A DNA stretch of 64,000 bases from Deltaproteobacteria bacterium (GCA_020633895.1 JACKCT010000001.1:496001-560000), one strand, 5' to 3'; shown: positions 26,245-35,720, counted from the first letter of the stretch. Notes: generated from the letters alone by a model not told the origin. Numbers and translations are program-made.

Positions 26245-27911
26245 CCCACCGCCTCCCGCACCGGGAAGTGATACAGGCGCACCACTTCGATGCCCGCGTT
26301 CAGGAAGATCTCGCTGTTGGCCCACAGAGTCGATTCGATCGTGTCCGACGAGAGTACCACCGCGTCCAGATCCATCCCGACCGCGTCCGATCGCGAGACG
26401 ATGGGCCATTCTCCGAGCGTCAGTCCGCGCTGATCCGGGCTGTCGTCGATGACGGCGAGGATGCGCAGGCCGTGTTGCTCCAGATAGGACTGGGAAGACA
26501 GCAGCTTTCGTGTGTGCTGACCGGCGCCGTAGAAGGCGATGCGCTTGATGCCGCGTTCGGGAGCGACTTTTTGCACGATGCGTTCGGCGACGGGATGCAC
26601 CCCCTGCGTCACCTCGTCGACGCGGCGGTGGAGCATCAGATCGACCGCGTCGGCGATGTCCGGCATCACCGCTTCCCAGACCGCGTTGTCCACCCGCGCC
26701 AAACGGCGGTCCAGGCTCGACTGCCCCGCGTACGCGCCGACCACGTGCTCGTAAAACGCGACCCGCGCGGCGGCGATTTTGGCCGGGGCGAAGTTTTCGC
26801 GAACGCGGCGCGCGACTTTCGAACCGATGGCGGCGCACCGTTCGGGCGCGTTCCAAAGGGTGAGGATCTTGGCGGCCAAACCTTCGGCGTCGTCCGGGTC
26901 CACGTACACGCCGTCGTCGGCCAGCATGTCGACCATGCCCGAGCGACGCCCGGCGATCACGGCCCGTCCGGCGGCCATCGCTTCCAGACAGACGTTCGGG
27001 AAATTTTCGAAGCGGGAGGGGAACACGCAGAATCGCGCCTCGGCCAGGTGCGTCGCGAGGACGGCGCGGTCGACCTTGCCGACGAAACGCACCCGCTGGG
27101 CCGTCGCGTCCGTCAGCCGGGACGTGAGATATTCGCTCATGGAACCGCCGCCGGGCGCGTCGGGCGTGTCGGCGCCGATCAGGTCCAGATGCACATCCGG
27201 CGCGATTTGCCACACCCGCTCCATGGCGTCCATCAGCGTCAGGATGCCTTTGCGCGGCTCCAACCGGCCGACGAACGCGATGCGCTTACTGTCCGCGGGC
27301 CAAGGGGACGGCTCGCGGCAGAAGGCGTCGGCGTCGAAGGGATGGGGCAGGACACGGGGCGTGCCGACCAGGCGCACGCGACCGTCGATGTAGTCGGCCA
27401 TGGCCTGGCAGGGCGCGCAAACGGCGTCGGCCAACGCCATCTCCAACCATTCGAACGACGTGCCGCGCAGGGCGGGCGTTTGGTTGAGTTCGTTGATGAA
27501 ATCCGACGGCGTGTGGCAGTTGACGACCGACGGCGTCGTCCACTCGGCCGACAGCAGCGTCAGCCAGCCCGGCGCTTCCCATTCGGGAAACTCGACAATG
27601 TCCAGCCGCGTCGAGGCCGCGAAATCCAAAAGGGCGTCATGGAACAAGGAGGCCGCGTGCAGCCATTCGTTGGCCGCGTGCCAGAAACCGGAAAGCCCGC
27701 GCGCGTCGGCGGCGGGCGGGTCCCAGCGTAATCGGTGGACATGGACGCCGGGCGGGTCGCCGTCGGCGGGGCGGTCGTCGGGCCGTCGGATCGTGAAGAC
27801 GTGCACCTCGTGTCCCTGTTCGGCCAGCGCGCGGGAGACTTCGGCGACATACGTGCCGACCCCGCCGCCGAATTCGGGAGGGAACTGACGGGTGACGAAT
27901 CCGATTTTCAC
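26241..27911 (-). CDS. Glycosyltransferase family 4 with C-terminal Rossmann-like domain
   Basis: Encodes 556 residues from a GTG at 27911 that overlaps the upstream stop (GTGA). Residues 1 to about 390 are a GT4 enzyme (FVTRQFPPEFGGGVGTYVAE, IAFVGRLEPRKGILTLMDAM, SRFENFPNVCLEAMAAGRAV). From about 440 onward there is a separate alpha/beta domain: IKRIAFYGAGQHTRKLLSSQ, ILAVIDDSP, LTLGEWPIVSRSDAVGMDLD, AVVLSSDTIES. The GAGxHTxxLL loop and DDxP step look like a nucleotide-binding Rossmann unit, as in PglD N-termini. The same module ends the two GT2 enzymes at 29312 and 30801. Confidence 0.85.
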   Translation of the reverse strand: MKIGFVTRQFPPEFGGGVGTYVAEVSRALAEQGHEVHVFTIRRPDDRPADGDPPGVHVHRLRWDPPAADARGLSGFWHAANEWLHAASLFHDALLDFAASTRLDIVEFPEWEAPGWLTLLSAEWTTPSVVNCHTPSDFINELNQTPALRGTSFEWLEMALADAVCAPCQAMADYIDGRVRLVGTPRVLPHPFDADAFCREPSPWPADSKRIAFVGRLEPRKGILTLMDAMERVWQIAPDVHLDLIGADTPDAPGGGSMSEYLTSRLTDATAQRVRFVGKVDRAVLATHLAEARFCVFPSRFENFPNVCLEAMAAGRAVIAGRRSGMVDMLADDGVYVDPDDAEGLAAKILTLWNAPERCAAIGSKVARRVRENFAPAKIAAARVAFYEHVVGAYAGQSSLDRRLARVDNAVWEAVMPDIADAVDLMLHRRVDEVTQGVHPVAERIVQKVAPERGIKRIAFYGAGQHTRKLLSSQSYLEQHGLRILAVIDDSPDQRGLTLGEWPIVSRSDAVGMDLDAVVLSSDTIESTLWANSEIFLNAGIEVVRLYHFPVREAVG

Positions 27912-29242
27912 GCGGAAATCTCCATGGCCGCTTTCATGATGGACCGGCGTCGGTCGTGCGTTTTGCGCAGTTGGGAGACGAGATCCTGCGATTCCTGGGA
28001 CCACGCCGTTTCGTCCGGCGCCGTCGCGTCAGCGTAAATTTTCACGAACGCCGCCACGTCCTCGTCGATGCCGCGCGGGCACACGGAGGCGTCGGCCAGG
28101 CTCTCGAAGAGCTTGTCGTCGTCGGCCAGACGCGCCACGCGCTCGGCCAAGGCTTTCGCGTCGCCGGTGGGGAAGGTCAGGCCGTTTTGCCCGTCGCGCA
28201 CCAGGCACGTCATGCCCGGCAGATCGGTACAGACGACCGGTGTGCCCAGGCTCAGCGCTTCGAGGATCGCGACCGGCGCATTCTCCGGGCTGATGGACGG
28301 CAGTACGAGCACGTCGATGTCGCGATACAGCGCCAGCAACGCAGAAGGTTCGAAGCTTCCGGCCAACTCCACGTTGGGCAGTTTGCCGGCTTCCACATAG
28401 AGCCCGGCGTCGCGGGGATTCTTGTTCCAGATTTCCGGCTCGCCGTAGATCTTCCAGACCAGGTTGTCCCGATCGGCCAGCGCCTTCATCGCGTCAAAGA
28501 GCGCTTCCACGCCCTTGATGCGGTTCCAGCGGCCGACGAAGGCGAAGCGCCGCTTGGCCGAGGGCTTTTTCGTGAAGTCGGCCTTGGCGATGGACTCGGG
28601 CATGCCGTAGGGCCAGACCTGGATCTTCTCCCCGGACGCTCCGGCGAAGCTGATGTAGTCGGCCATGATCGGCGAGGGGCAGTGGTGCATCGCGTAGCCG
28701 GTGGCCAGGGTGCGGATGATCTTCGAGCGGTACTCGGAGACGAACTCCCAATCGTCGTCGTCCACGTCCGGGTAGCAGCCCCGGCACTCGGCCTTGGGCG
28801 GCATGGCGCAAAGCGACGCGTCGGGCAGGAGGAACCGGCCGTTGCGGCACGACCACAGAAAGTCCACGTGCGTTCCGACGACGGGGATGTTTTCGTGCAT
28901 GGCGGCCAGGGCGACCGAACTCATGAACCAGTGATTGGTCACATGCACCACATTCGGCCGGGTGGCGCGAAAATGCAGACGAGCCTCGTCATAGAGCTCG
29001 GGGTAGAACTGCAACGCGTACAGCGGCGCGGGAACCTTCGGAAAATCGAACGCGAAGCGATGGACGGGCACGCCGTCGTAGCGCCCCTCGATCGCCCGGC
29101 CGCGCCGGTAATGGAAATCCAGCGTGGTCACGCTCGCGTCGTGTCCCTGGGCGCGCATGGCACGGGCCAGATGATGGGTATAAACCTCGGCTCCGCCGTA
29201 AACTTCCGGCAGATACCCGGTAATCGCGTATTGAATCCGCAA
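27908..29242 (-). CDS. Glycosyltransferase family 4
   Basis: Encodes 444 residues. The best start is TTG 29242, preceded by GGGAGGA with 5-base spacing, giving MRIQYAITGYLPEVYGGAEV; another TTG lies 8 codons upstream without such an SD. The acceptor domain includes a Cys-rich segment (CAMPPKAECRGCYPDVDDDD). The donor domain has FAFVGRWNRIKGVEALFDAM, and the EX7E block reads SPENAPVAILEALSLGTPVV, unusual in having Asn-Ala-Pro but typical otherwise. Substrate unknown. A 69-base gap separates it from the upstream GT2 gene. Confidence 0.87.
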   Translation of the reverse strand: MRIQYAITGYLPEVYGGAEVYTHHLARAMRAQGHDASVTTLDFHYRRGRAIEGRYDGVPVHRFAFDFPKVPAPLYALQFYPELYDEARLHFRATRPNVVHVTNHWFMSSVALAAMHENIPVVGTHVDFLWSCRNGRFLLPDASLCAMPPKAECRGCYPDVDDDDWEFVSEYRSKIIRTLATGYAMHHCPSPIMADYISFAGASGEKIQVWPYGMPESIAKADFTKKPSAKRRFAFVGRWNRIKGVEALFDAMKALADRDNLVWKIYGEPEIWNKNPRDAGLYVEAGKLPNVELAGSFEPSALLALYRDIDVLVLPSISPENAPVAILEALSLGTPVVCTDLPGMTCLVRDGQNGLTFPTGDAKALAERVARLADDDKLFESLADASVCPRGIDEDVAAFVKIYADATAPDETAWSQESQDLVSQLRKTHDRRRSIMKAAMEISA

Positions 29243-29311
29243 GTTATTCCTCCCGGTCTTTCTCAAGTGTCTCTATCGGGCGGGAGGGCGAAGTGAATGA
29301 GGATATGGGAG

Positions 29312-30793
29312 TTACAGAAGGATGACCGGGCGTCGGTCCGATGTGACGGCGCGACAGCGATGGACCATGTCGTCGGCGAATTGGGACGACGGGATGAGGA
29401 TGGCGGCGGCGGGCGTCTCGACGACCCGTTCCATGGAAACGACGGGAATGTCGAACAGGCGCGTGCCGTGGAGGGCGTCGTCGTCGTCGATGATGGCGCA
29501 GACGCTGCCGCCCAGCTCCGGCGCCAGGCAGAACAGCCGCCAGGTCGACAGCCCCGCTCCGTAGACGGCGAAGGGCACCTTGGTCGCCAGGCCGTTGTGG
29601 AAACGGCGGATCAGCCGAGCCGAGGGGGCCAAGCTGGGGAATTCGTTCTCGATTTGCTCGGCCGGGCGGCTTTCGATGATCGCCTGGGCCAGCCGGATCA
29701 TGGGCGCGGTCATGTCCGAATCCAGCGCGCTGCGTCGCCCGGCGAAGAACGCATGAAAAGCCAATTCCAAGGCTTCGACCGGCAGATCGTCGTCGCGGCC
29801 GTCGGCAATCGCGCTTTCGGAAAGATTAAGCCAGCGCATGACGGAGCACGACACGGACGGGTGCTCGGCACGCAAGGCGAATTCGATCAGCCGCTGGGGG
29901 AGGTGGCGCAATTCGACGTCGGAAAGCTCGGAGCCTTGAGCGCTCCACCAGTCAATCGGCCCCTCCGGCCCGCGCAGCAAATCCATGACGGCCACGGCGG
30001 CGTCCCGGCGGCGGTCGTTGTCCGCGTCCAGTTCGTTGTACCAATCCCACAGGTCGAGATGCATCTTGAGTAGGGCCTGGCGCTCGGGCGAGGTCAGATC
30101 CCGGTCGGCCAGCAGGCCGCGGACCTTCGCCAGCCGCGCCTCCAACCCGGCCGTCATGCGGGAAAGGTCGCGGGTCATCTGTTCGTCGTGGCGGCGGTAG
30201 TAGCACATGGTGTCCGGCACGTACTCGAACCGGCATCCGGCCCGGGCCGCGCGCCACCAGAAATCCCAGTCCTCTTGGGCGGGCAGGGCCGTGTCGAATG
30301 GTTCCACCCGATCGAACACCCGCCGTCGCACCAGCGCGCTATGCACCGTCAGCAGGTGATTGGCCAGCAGGGCGGTCGGAAAATCGTCGGCGTCGCGGAT
30401 GACCGTGATCGGCTCGTCGGCGTCGCAGATGGATTCGCGAAAATACGCCCCTTGGCCGTAGACGACATCCACGTCCGGGTGGGCGGTCAGGTACTCGACC
30501 TGAACGGCGATCTTGGACGGATCGAGCAGGTCGTCGGCGTCGAGGAATTGGATGAATTCGCCTTGGGCCGCCGCCAGACCGGCGTTGCGCGCGTGATGCA
30601 GTCCCACGCGCTCTTCCCGGACGACGCGCACCGGCTCGCCGAATTGGCGGGCGATCAGGGCCGTGTCGTCGGTGGAGCCGTTGTCGACGACGATGACTTC
30701 CAGGGGGCGATAGGTTTGGGCCAGGACATTGAGGATCGTCTGCCCCAGGAACTTCGCGGCGTTGCGACCGGGGATGACGACGGAGACCAGCAC
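29312..30793 (-). CDS. Glycosyltransferase family 2 with C-terminal Rossmann-like domain
   Basis: Encodes 493 residues from GTG 30793 (upstream TAGGGA), seven bases after the previous gene. The GT-A domain has VSVVIPGRNAAKFLGQTILN, VIVVDNGSTDDTALIA and FIQFLDADDLLDPSKIAVQV; ALPAQEDWDFWWRAARAG is the acceptor block. A helical middle part follows, then about 110 residues starting VPFAVYGAGLSTWRLFCLAP, VCAIIDDDDALHGT, FDIPVVSMERVV: the same appended module as in the neighbouring genes. Confidence 0.86.
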   Translation of the reverse strand: MLVSVVIPGRNAAKFLGQTILNVLAQTYRPLEVIVVDNGSTDDTALIARQFGEPVRVVREERVGLHHARNAGLAAAQGEFIQFLDADDLLDPSKIAVQVEYLTAHPDVDVVYGQGAYFRESICDADEPITVIRDADDFPTALLANHLLTVHSALVRRRVFDRVEPFDTALPAQEDWDFWWRAARAGCRFEYVPDTMCYYRRHDEQMTRDLSRMTAGLEARLAKVRGLLADRDLTSPERQALLKMHLDLWDWYNELDADNDRRRDAAVAVMDLLRGPEGPIDWWSAQGSELSDVELRHLPQRLIEFALRAEHPSVSCSVMRWLNLSESAIADGRDDDLPVEALELAFHAFFAGRRSALDSDMTAPMIRLAQAIIESRPAEQIENEFPSLAPSARLIRRFHNGLATKVPFAVYGAGLSTWRLFCLAPELGGSVCAIIDDDDALHGTRLFDIPVVSMERVVETPAAAILIPSSQFADDMVHRCRAVTSDRRPVILL

Positions 30794-30800
30794 GGCGTCC

Positions 30801-32384
30801 CTACGCGGCGTCCACGTCGGTGGAATCGGCGATCAGGCGGTCCTGGCGCGTGGGCGCGTAGAAGCCGAAGACCGGCACGTTCGACGGAATCACCTCGGCG
30901 CATCGGCGGCGCAGCATCATCTCGTGTTCGTCCGAACTGACCAGCACCGCGTGGATGCCCAGGCCGTTGACGCGGGAGGGGGAGACGATCGGCACGCCGT
31001 TCATCATGGTGCCGCTGCGCTCCGGGTTGTCGTCGACGATGACCGCCGGCATGCGGTTTTTCACGTCGACCATCGACAGCAGGCGCTTCGTGTGACTGCC
31101 GGCGCCGTAAATGGCGTAGGGCATGGGCAACACGCCGTGGAGCAGAAGGTCGCCGAATCGGCGGATCGCGTACAGGCTCGGCAGCGTCTTGCGCAATTCG
31201 GAGGCGTCCCGACGGGCGGCGAGCTGCTTGGCGTAGTTCAGGATCGTCTCGTCGTGCATCGAGGTGTAGGCCGGTTCGGTAAAGAGATTGCGGATCAGCA
31301 GATCCAGCGCGAAGACCTGGGGCTGCTTGGGCCAGGCGCGACGCAGCACCGCGTCCACCCGCTCCAGGCTCCGGGCGACCCATTCGGCGCCCAAGGTGCG
31401 GTCGACGATGCCGAATTGGGCCAGGCGCAGGGGGATCAACAGGGCCTCGACCTCGGACAGCTCGCTGTCGCGGTGCGTCCGGTCGTCCCACAGGCGCGCG
31501 CCCAGGGACACGGCCATGTCGTGAATCATCGCCTCGTTGGCTTCGCGATGCTCGTCGCCGCCGCGCACGCACCAGTCGTGCAGGTCCAGGTGGGCCTTGA
31601 GCAGCGCCAGGTCCTGGGCCGGGCCCCAGGTGCGATCCTCCCACAGCCCCCGCGCCTTGATCAGACGCAGGAACATGCCGTGGGCCATCGCGTTCCGGTT
31701 GCCGGTGGACTGGCCGGGGTGGCGGCGATAGTAGCTCTTGGTGCGTTTCTCGTATTCGAACACGCCGCCGGCCAGCGCGACCCGATACCACCAGTCCCAG
31801 TCCTCCTGAGCCGGCATTTCCGGGTCGAATCCTCCCACGCGCTCATAGATGCTGCGCCGAGCGAGCATGGAATGCGTGGTGAGCAGGTGGTTGCCCAGCA
31901 GGGCGGTGGCGTAGTCCCCGGCGGGACGAACGACCGGAGAGGTCCGCGCGTCCAGGAGCGACGGATCGCGGAAAATGTACGCCGGTCCGAAGATGACGTC
32001 CGTTTCCGGGGCGATTTTCATCCGGGCGACCTGCTTGGCGATCTTATCCGCGTCCAGCAGGTCGTCGTGATCGAGAAACTGGATGTATTCGCCCTGGGAC
32101 TCGGCCAGACCGCGATTGCGGGCGTGGTGGGCGCCGGGGCGATGTTCCTGAATGAGGCGAACATGGGGTTCGAAGCGGCGGGCGATGGTGGGGCTGGCGT
32201 CCTTGGAGCCGTTGTCCACCACGATGACCTCGACGCGGCGATAGGTCTGGGCCAGCGCCGAGTTGATGGCGTCGGCCAGATGTTGGGCGCCGTCGCGCAC
32301 CGGGATGATGACCGACACCAGCCCGTTGACCGGCGTCCGGCGAAATTCGATGGTTTCCGGCGTTTTTTCGGTTTTCTCGCTCAT
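30801..32384 (-). CDS. Glycosyltransferase family 2 with C-terminal Rossmann-like domain
   Basis: Encodes 527 residues; first gene of the minus-strand glycan operon. GT-A motifs are GLVSVIIPVRDGAQHLADAI, VIVVDNGSKDASPTIA, YIQFLDHDDLLDADKIAKQV (DHDD metal site) and EMPAQEDWDWWYRVALAGG. The middle is helical. The last 130 residues carry MPYAIYGAGSHTKRLLSMVD, PAVIVDDNPERSGTMMNGVP and AVLVSSDEHEMMLRRR, the shared GAGxHT module. It is a clear paralogue of the next gene. No SD is evident before ATG 32384. The 301-bp region upstream contains a dispersed repeat. Confidence 0.86.
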   Translation of the reverse strand: MSEKTEKTPETIEFRRTPVNGLVSVIIPVRDGAQHLADAINSALAQTYRRVEVIVVDNGSKDASPTIARRFEPHVRLIQEHRPGAHHARNRGLAESQGEYIQFLDHDDLLDADKIAKQVARMKIAPETDVIFGPAYIFRDPSLLDARTSPVVRPAGDYATALLGNHLLTTHSMLARRSIYERVGGFDPEMPAQEDWDWWYRVALAGGVFEYEKRTKSYYRRHPGQSTGNRNAMAHGMFLRLIKARGLWEDRTWGPAQDLALLKAHLDLHDWCVRGGDEHREANEAMIHDMAVSLGARLWDDRTHRDSELSEVEALLIPLRLAQFGIVDRTLGAEWVARSLERVDAVLRRAWPKQPQVFALDLLIRNLFTEPAYTSMHDETILNYAKQLAARRDASELRKTLPSLYAIRRFGDLLLHGVLPMPYAIYGAGSHTKRLLSMVDVKNRMPAVIVDDNPERSGTMMNGVPIVSPSRVNGLGIHAVLVSSDEHEMMLRRRCAEVIPSNVPVFGFYAPTRQDRLIADSTDVDAA

Positions 32385-32476
32385 GGAAGGGGTTATCGGA
32401 ATTTTTCGAGCGGATCTTCAACGATTTTCGACGGGGAGTCATTTGGTCAGTTTTTATCAGTTACACGACCGCTCCG

Positions 32477-32597
32477 TCAGAGCCCCGACCTGTAGGGAGG
32501 GGTCTAATCCAACCCTGCATGAATTATCCGTTGTTTGATGCATCGCACGCGACGTACCGGCGCGAACCAGACCGCTTACGACCGTGCGCGGCTCTGA
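32477..32597. repeat. Dispersed palindromic repeat, full copy (family A)
   Basis: Left arm CAGAGCCCCGACCTGTAGGG then AGGGGTCTAATCC; right arm ends CGCGGCTCTG, with a long central spacer. It occupies most of the 301-bp gap 32385-32685 between two minus-strand glycan genes. I see no gene in that gap. Confidence 0.7.
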
Positions 32598-32685
32598 AAG
32601 GGCGATCTCTGACATGGCCAACGGACGCGTTACCCGTTCGCTACGGCTCACGGCTCGGATAGGCGCCCCACAGGTCAGCGATATT

Positions 32686-33846
32686 TTACACCGCCGCCTT
32701 GGCCGCGTCCTTGAACCCGACCCGGCGCAGTTTCTCCATCACCACTGACGTTTCGATTTCGCGCATGCACGTGTGGTGGTCGCAGGCGCCTTTGTAGCAG
32801 GGGGCGCACCAGGGGGCGGAGATGTATTTCTCGCCGTGGCCGTAGAGATGCACTTCCTGGGGGCAGGTGGGGCCGAACAGGACGACCACGGGGATTTGTT
32901 GGGCGACGGCGAGGTGCATCGCGAGGGTATCGACGCACACCAGCGCCGCCAGGTGGCCGACGACTCCCGCGAAGTCGCGCACGCCGTGACTCGTCCCACC
33001 GTCCACCGCCGCGCCGCCCGACAGCGCCAGAATGCGCGCATTGCGGTCCGCCTCGTCCCGGCCGCCCAGCAGCACCGGTGTCGCCCCCAACTCGTCGCGA
33101 ATCGCCCGGCACAATTCGGCCGTCTGCTCCTCGCTCAGGCGCTTGGTGGCGAAGACTTTGCCCGCGCCGGTGTTCACGCCGACAAACGGCCCGACGCCGA
33201 ATTGCGCCAGATGGGCCCGGCCGTATTCCCGCTCGGCCTCGCCGATGCCCAGGCGCACGGGCTCGTCGGCGAACTTGAACCCGGCAACCTCGAAGATGAT
33301 GTCCTGATACGTCCGCGTGTTTTCCAGAAACTTGAACGGATCGTCGACGCCCAGGCGCAGCGCGTAGGCCGCGTCGTCGTCGCACACGCCCAGCGTGCCG
33401 TAGGGGGTCATGGTGAAGCCCTTTTTATAAGGCGCGGGGATGGCGGCGCCCAGGGCGATGGCGCGCGGTTCCTTGTCCAGGCAATAGACCTCGTCGAATT
33501 TCTGCGCGGCGAGGATTGTCGCCGTGTGTCCGTCCATGGCGATCAGGTTGTCGATACCGGGAATACCCTTGAGCAGCGGCGCGGTGGGCGCGTCCACGAC
33601 CCAGGTGACGTGGCAGCGTTCGCCCCGGCGTTCGTGGCGGGCGCGGATGGGGTCGAGGATCGGCGTCGTGCGAATGACGTCGCCCATGGCCGCCAGTTTG
33701 ATGACCAGCACGCGCGCGCCCATCGGGTCGTAGAACTCGCAGCCCTCGCACCCGGTCTTGCGCAACTTGCACGGTTTTTCGCCGACGTAATGGCGGCAGT
33801 CGGTTTTCGCCCATTCGTATCGGGGCGCGTCGTTCGAATCGTTCAC
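32686..33846 (-). CDS. Glycosyltransferase family 9 (heptosyltransferase-like)
   Basis: Encodes about 386 residues. RVLVIKLAAMGDVIRTTPIL is the signature N-terminal loop of LPS heptosyltransferases (family 9). VGVNTGAGKVFATKRLSEEQ, PVLLGGRDEADRNARIL and LVCVDTLAMHLAVAQQIPVV, then LFGPTCP, are the donor-site blocks. The start carries an extra Cys cluster (DCRHYVGEKPCKLRKTGCEGC is 21 long; key Cys in CRHY, KPC, GCEGC), perhaps metal-binding. GTG 33846 has GGGAG with 5-base spacing; ATG 33879 lies 11 codons upstream. It may extend the LPS core made from heptose by the operon at 56-61 kb. Confidence 0.85.
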   Translation of the reverse strand: MNDSNDAPRYEWAKTDCRHYVGEKPCKLRKTGCEGCEFYDPMGARVLVIKLAAMGDVIRTTPILDPIRARHERRGERCHVTWVVDAPTAPLLKGIPGIDNLIAMDGHTATILAAQKFDEVYCLDKEPRAIALGAAIPAPYKKGFTMTPYGTLGVCDDDAAYALRLGVDDPFKFLENTRTYQDIIFEVAGFKFADEPVRLGIGEAEREYGRAHLAQFGVGPFVGVNTGAGKVFATKRLSEEQTAELCRAIRDELGATPVLLGGRDEADRNARILALSGGAAVDGGTSHGVRDFAGVVGHLAALVCVDTLAMHLAVAQQIPVVVLFGPTCPQEVHLYGHGEKYISAPWCAPCYKGACDHHTCMREIETSVVMEKLRRVGFKDAAKAAV

Positions 33847-33905
33847 GAGGACTCCCGGGTCTCCCTTGCATGGCTCCATTGGCGACGCCGATCGATACCT
33901 ATGGA

Positions 33906-33929
33906 TAACCCCTTTTGGGGGAGGGGTTA
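33906..33929 (-). terminator. Hairpin between phosphodiesterase and GT9 genes
   Basis: An 8-bp stem TAACCCCT / AGGGGTTA with an 8-base loop lies 30 bases after the stop of the minus-strand phosphodiesterase gene. There is no T run on the minus strand, so termination is uncertain. Confidence 0.35.
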
Positions 33930-33959
33930 ACCACAGGCGCCGACGTTAACCGGTGGCTC

Positions 33960-35720
33960 TCAACGCAAAATCGGGCGGCCGTCCATATCCGGATCGGGCG
34001 GCAGGCCGAAGAACCGCAGAATCGACGGCGCGATGTCCCGCAGCGCGGGCCCGTCCCCCTCGATGGCGGATGCCGAAAAGAAGATCCCCGGAATCAGCTC
34101 CGGGTCCACGCCGCAATGATCCGCGGACCATTCCCGATCATTGGCCGCCACCACCGGCGTGCCGGTGCCGCCCAGCGAACTGGCCCAATCCGTTCGATAG
34201 CCCGGGTTATAACACAAAATCAGATCCCCGGAACGGCCCAGCGCCTGGCCCGAATAGAGCCGTTGCGCGTCCAGAACACGTCGGAAGATCGCCTTGCCGT
34301 TCTCCGGATCGCGCAGAGCGGTCAGGCGCTCGATCAGCTCCTGTTTTAACTCCCGCGCGGGTTTGCCGGGCGCGACGATGCCGCCGGCCTCCCGACCTTC
34401 CAGGTTCAGGTAGATCTTGGAGAGCCCCACGGCGTAGGCCCGCGATCGGCTCCAATCCACGCCCGACCAGAACACGCCTTCCCCGGCCAAGGTGCGCAGA
34501 TCCGGGTCGGGCGCCGCCAGATCGGCCCGGAGGTAGCCGTTTTCCGCCAGCCAGCGGTTCACGTTTACCCGGCGCGTCCAGGGGGCGAAGCCGTGGTCGC
34601 TGGCGATCCAGAGCGTCGCGTCCGGGTGGGCGTCGCGGACCTTGCCGACGAAGGCGTCGAAACGCACCAGAACGCCCATAAGCTGGGCCTGCACGTCCTT
34701 GGCGGCGGCGGGGCCGAACCCGGCGTGGGCGACGCGGTCGAAGAATTCCAGATTGGCCATTACCAGGTCGTAGCCCGTGTTGTTGAGGATATCGAAGATG
34801 TGGGCGTCGGTGGCGTCGGCGACACGGCGGCACATTTCAAAAAACGCCCGCCGCTCGATGAGCCCCTCGGCCAACAGCAGATTCGGTTCGGCCCAACCGG
34901 CCAGCGGATAGTCGCCGTGTTGTTCGGCCAGGACGCGGGCCAGATCGTCCGGACGGCAGGCCGGCAGGCCGGCGTGGAGCGGGTCCGTCCAGCAGGGCGT
35001 CACGAGGAATTCCGGCATCCTGTCCACCAGACGCACATGCACCGCGATCAGCGCGTATTTACCGTTCTCGAAGGTCACGCGCATCCACGGACCGAACGCC
35101 TCGCGAGGCAGTTCGACGCCGTTGAGCAGGAACTTGTCGTCGGAGCGCTCGACCTTCAGTGTCGCCGTTGCGCCGGGGCCGTCCAGGTCAAGCAGATAGT
35201 GGTCGTGCTCGCGGCGATAGGTCTTGCGCATCGTGCCGAAGATATCGCCCGAGGCGTCGGCCTCCTTGGAGAACAATTGGGCGCGGCCCCACGTCCCCGA
35301 CGCGTCCGGGACGCCCAGGCCGGAGAGCACCAGATCCGCGTCGTCCGGCGGCGGAAAGGTCGACGGAATGCGAACCAGGGCGGTTTTGATGCCTGCGTTT
35401 TTGAGCGGCGTGCAGAATGTCGGCGCGGCCAAGTTGTTGGTGAAGCGTTCGCCGTCGTAGTCGAAAAGAGCGATGGACGGCAGGCGGGTGGCCGGATCCC
35501 GATGGAGAAAATCGAACAGCCCGTGCTTGCCGGGATTGCGTCCGGTGAGGACTTCGGCGAAGGCGACCGGCGACTCCGCGGGGCAGGAGGTGGCTAGGGG
35601 CGAATAGGTGCCCGTCTTGGCCATGGCGGCCAGATTCGGCAAAAGGCCGTCGGATAGAGCCTGACGCACAAAGCCCTCGTCCGCGCCGTCCAGAAAGATG
35701 ACGAAAAGTCGCTTGCTCAT
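33960..35720 (-). CDS. Type I phosphodiesterase / nucleotide pyrophosphatase-like (alkaline phosphatase superfamily)
   Basis: Encodes 586 residues from ATG 35720 with SD CGAGGA. FVIFLDGADEGFVRQ provides the first metal-binding Asp, and SPVAFAEVLTGRNPGKHGLF is the conserved nucleophile/helix region of the family. RFDAFVGKVRDAHPDATLWI leads into ASDHGF, the second metal site. These enzymes hydrolyse phosphodiesters or phosphate monoesters; many bacterial ones of this size near glycan genes have no known substrate. No signal peptide or membrane helix is visible, so it is probably cytoplasmic. Confidence 0.82.
   Translation of the reverse strand: MSKRLFVIFLDGADEGFVRQALSDGLLPNLAAMAKTGTYSPLATSCPAESPVAFAEVLTGRNPGKHGLFDFLHRDPATRLPSIALFDYDGERFTNNLAAPTFCTPLKNAGIKTALVRIPSTFPPPDDADLVLSGLGVPDASGTWGRAQLFSKEADASGDIFGTMRKTYRREHDHYLLDLDGPGATATLKVERSDDKFLLNGVELPREAFGPWMRVTFENGKYALIAVHVRLVDRMPEFLVTPCWTDPLHAGLPACRPDDLARVLAEQHGDYPLAGWAEPNLLLAEGLIERRAFFEMCRRVADATDAHIFDILNNTGYDLVMANLEFFDRVAHAGFGPAAAKDVQAQLMGVLVRFDAFVGKVRDAHPDATLWIASDHGFAPWTRRVNVNRWLAENGYLRADLAAPDPDLRTLAGEGVFWSGVDWSRSRAYAVGLSKIYLNLEGREAGGIVAPGKPARELKQELIERLTALRDPENGKAIFRRVLDAQRLYSGQALGRSGDLILCYNPGYRTDWASSLGGTGTPVVAANDREWSADHCGVDPELIPGIFFSASAIEGDGPALRDIAPSILRFFGLPPDPDMDGRPILR

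Noticed and set aside
26245-27213. Upstream extension of the GT4 protein at 24913
   Set aside because: It is a shadow of the previous glycosyltransferase in another frame; the family start GFVTHEYPP lies just after ATG 26244.
32385-32685. Hidden gene in the 301-bp gap between glycan genes
   Set aside because: The gap is mostly the dispersed repeat; short frames there are repeat-derived and have no SD.
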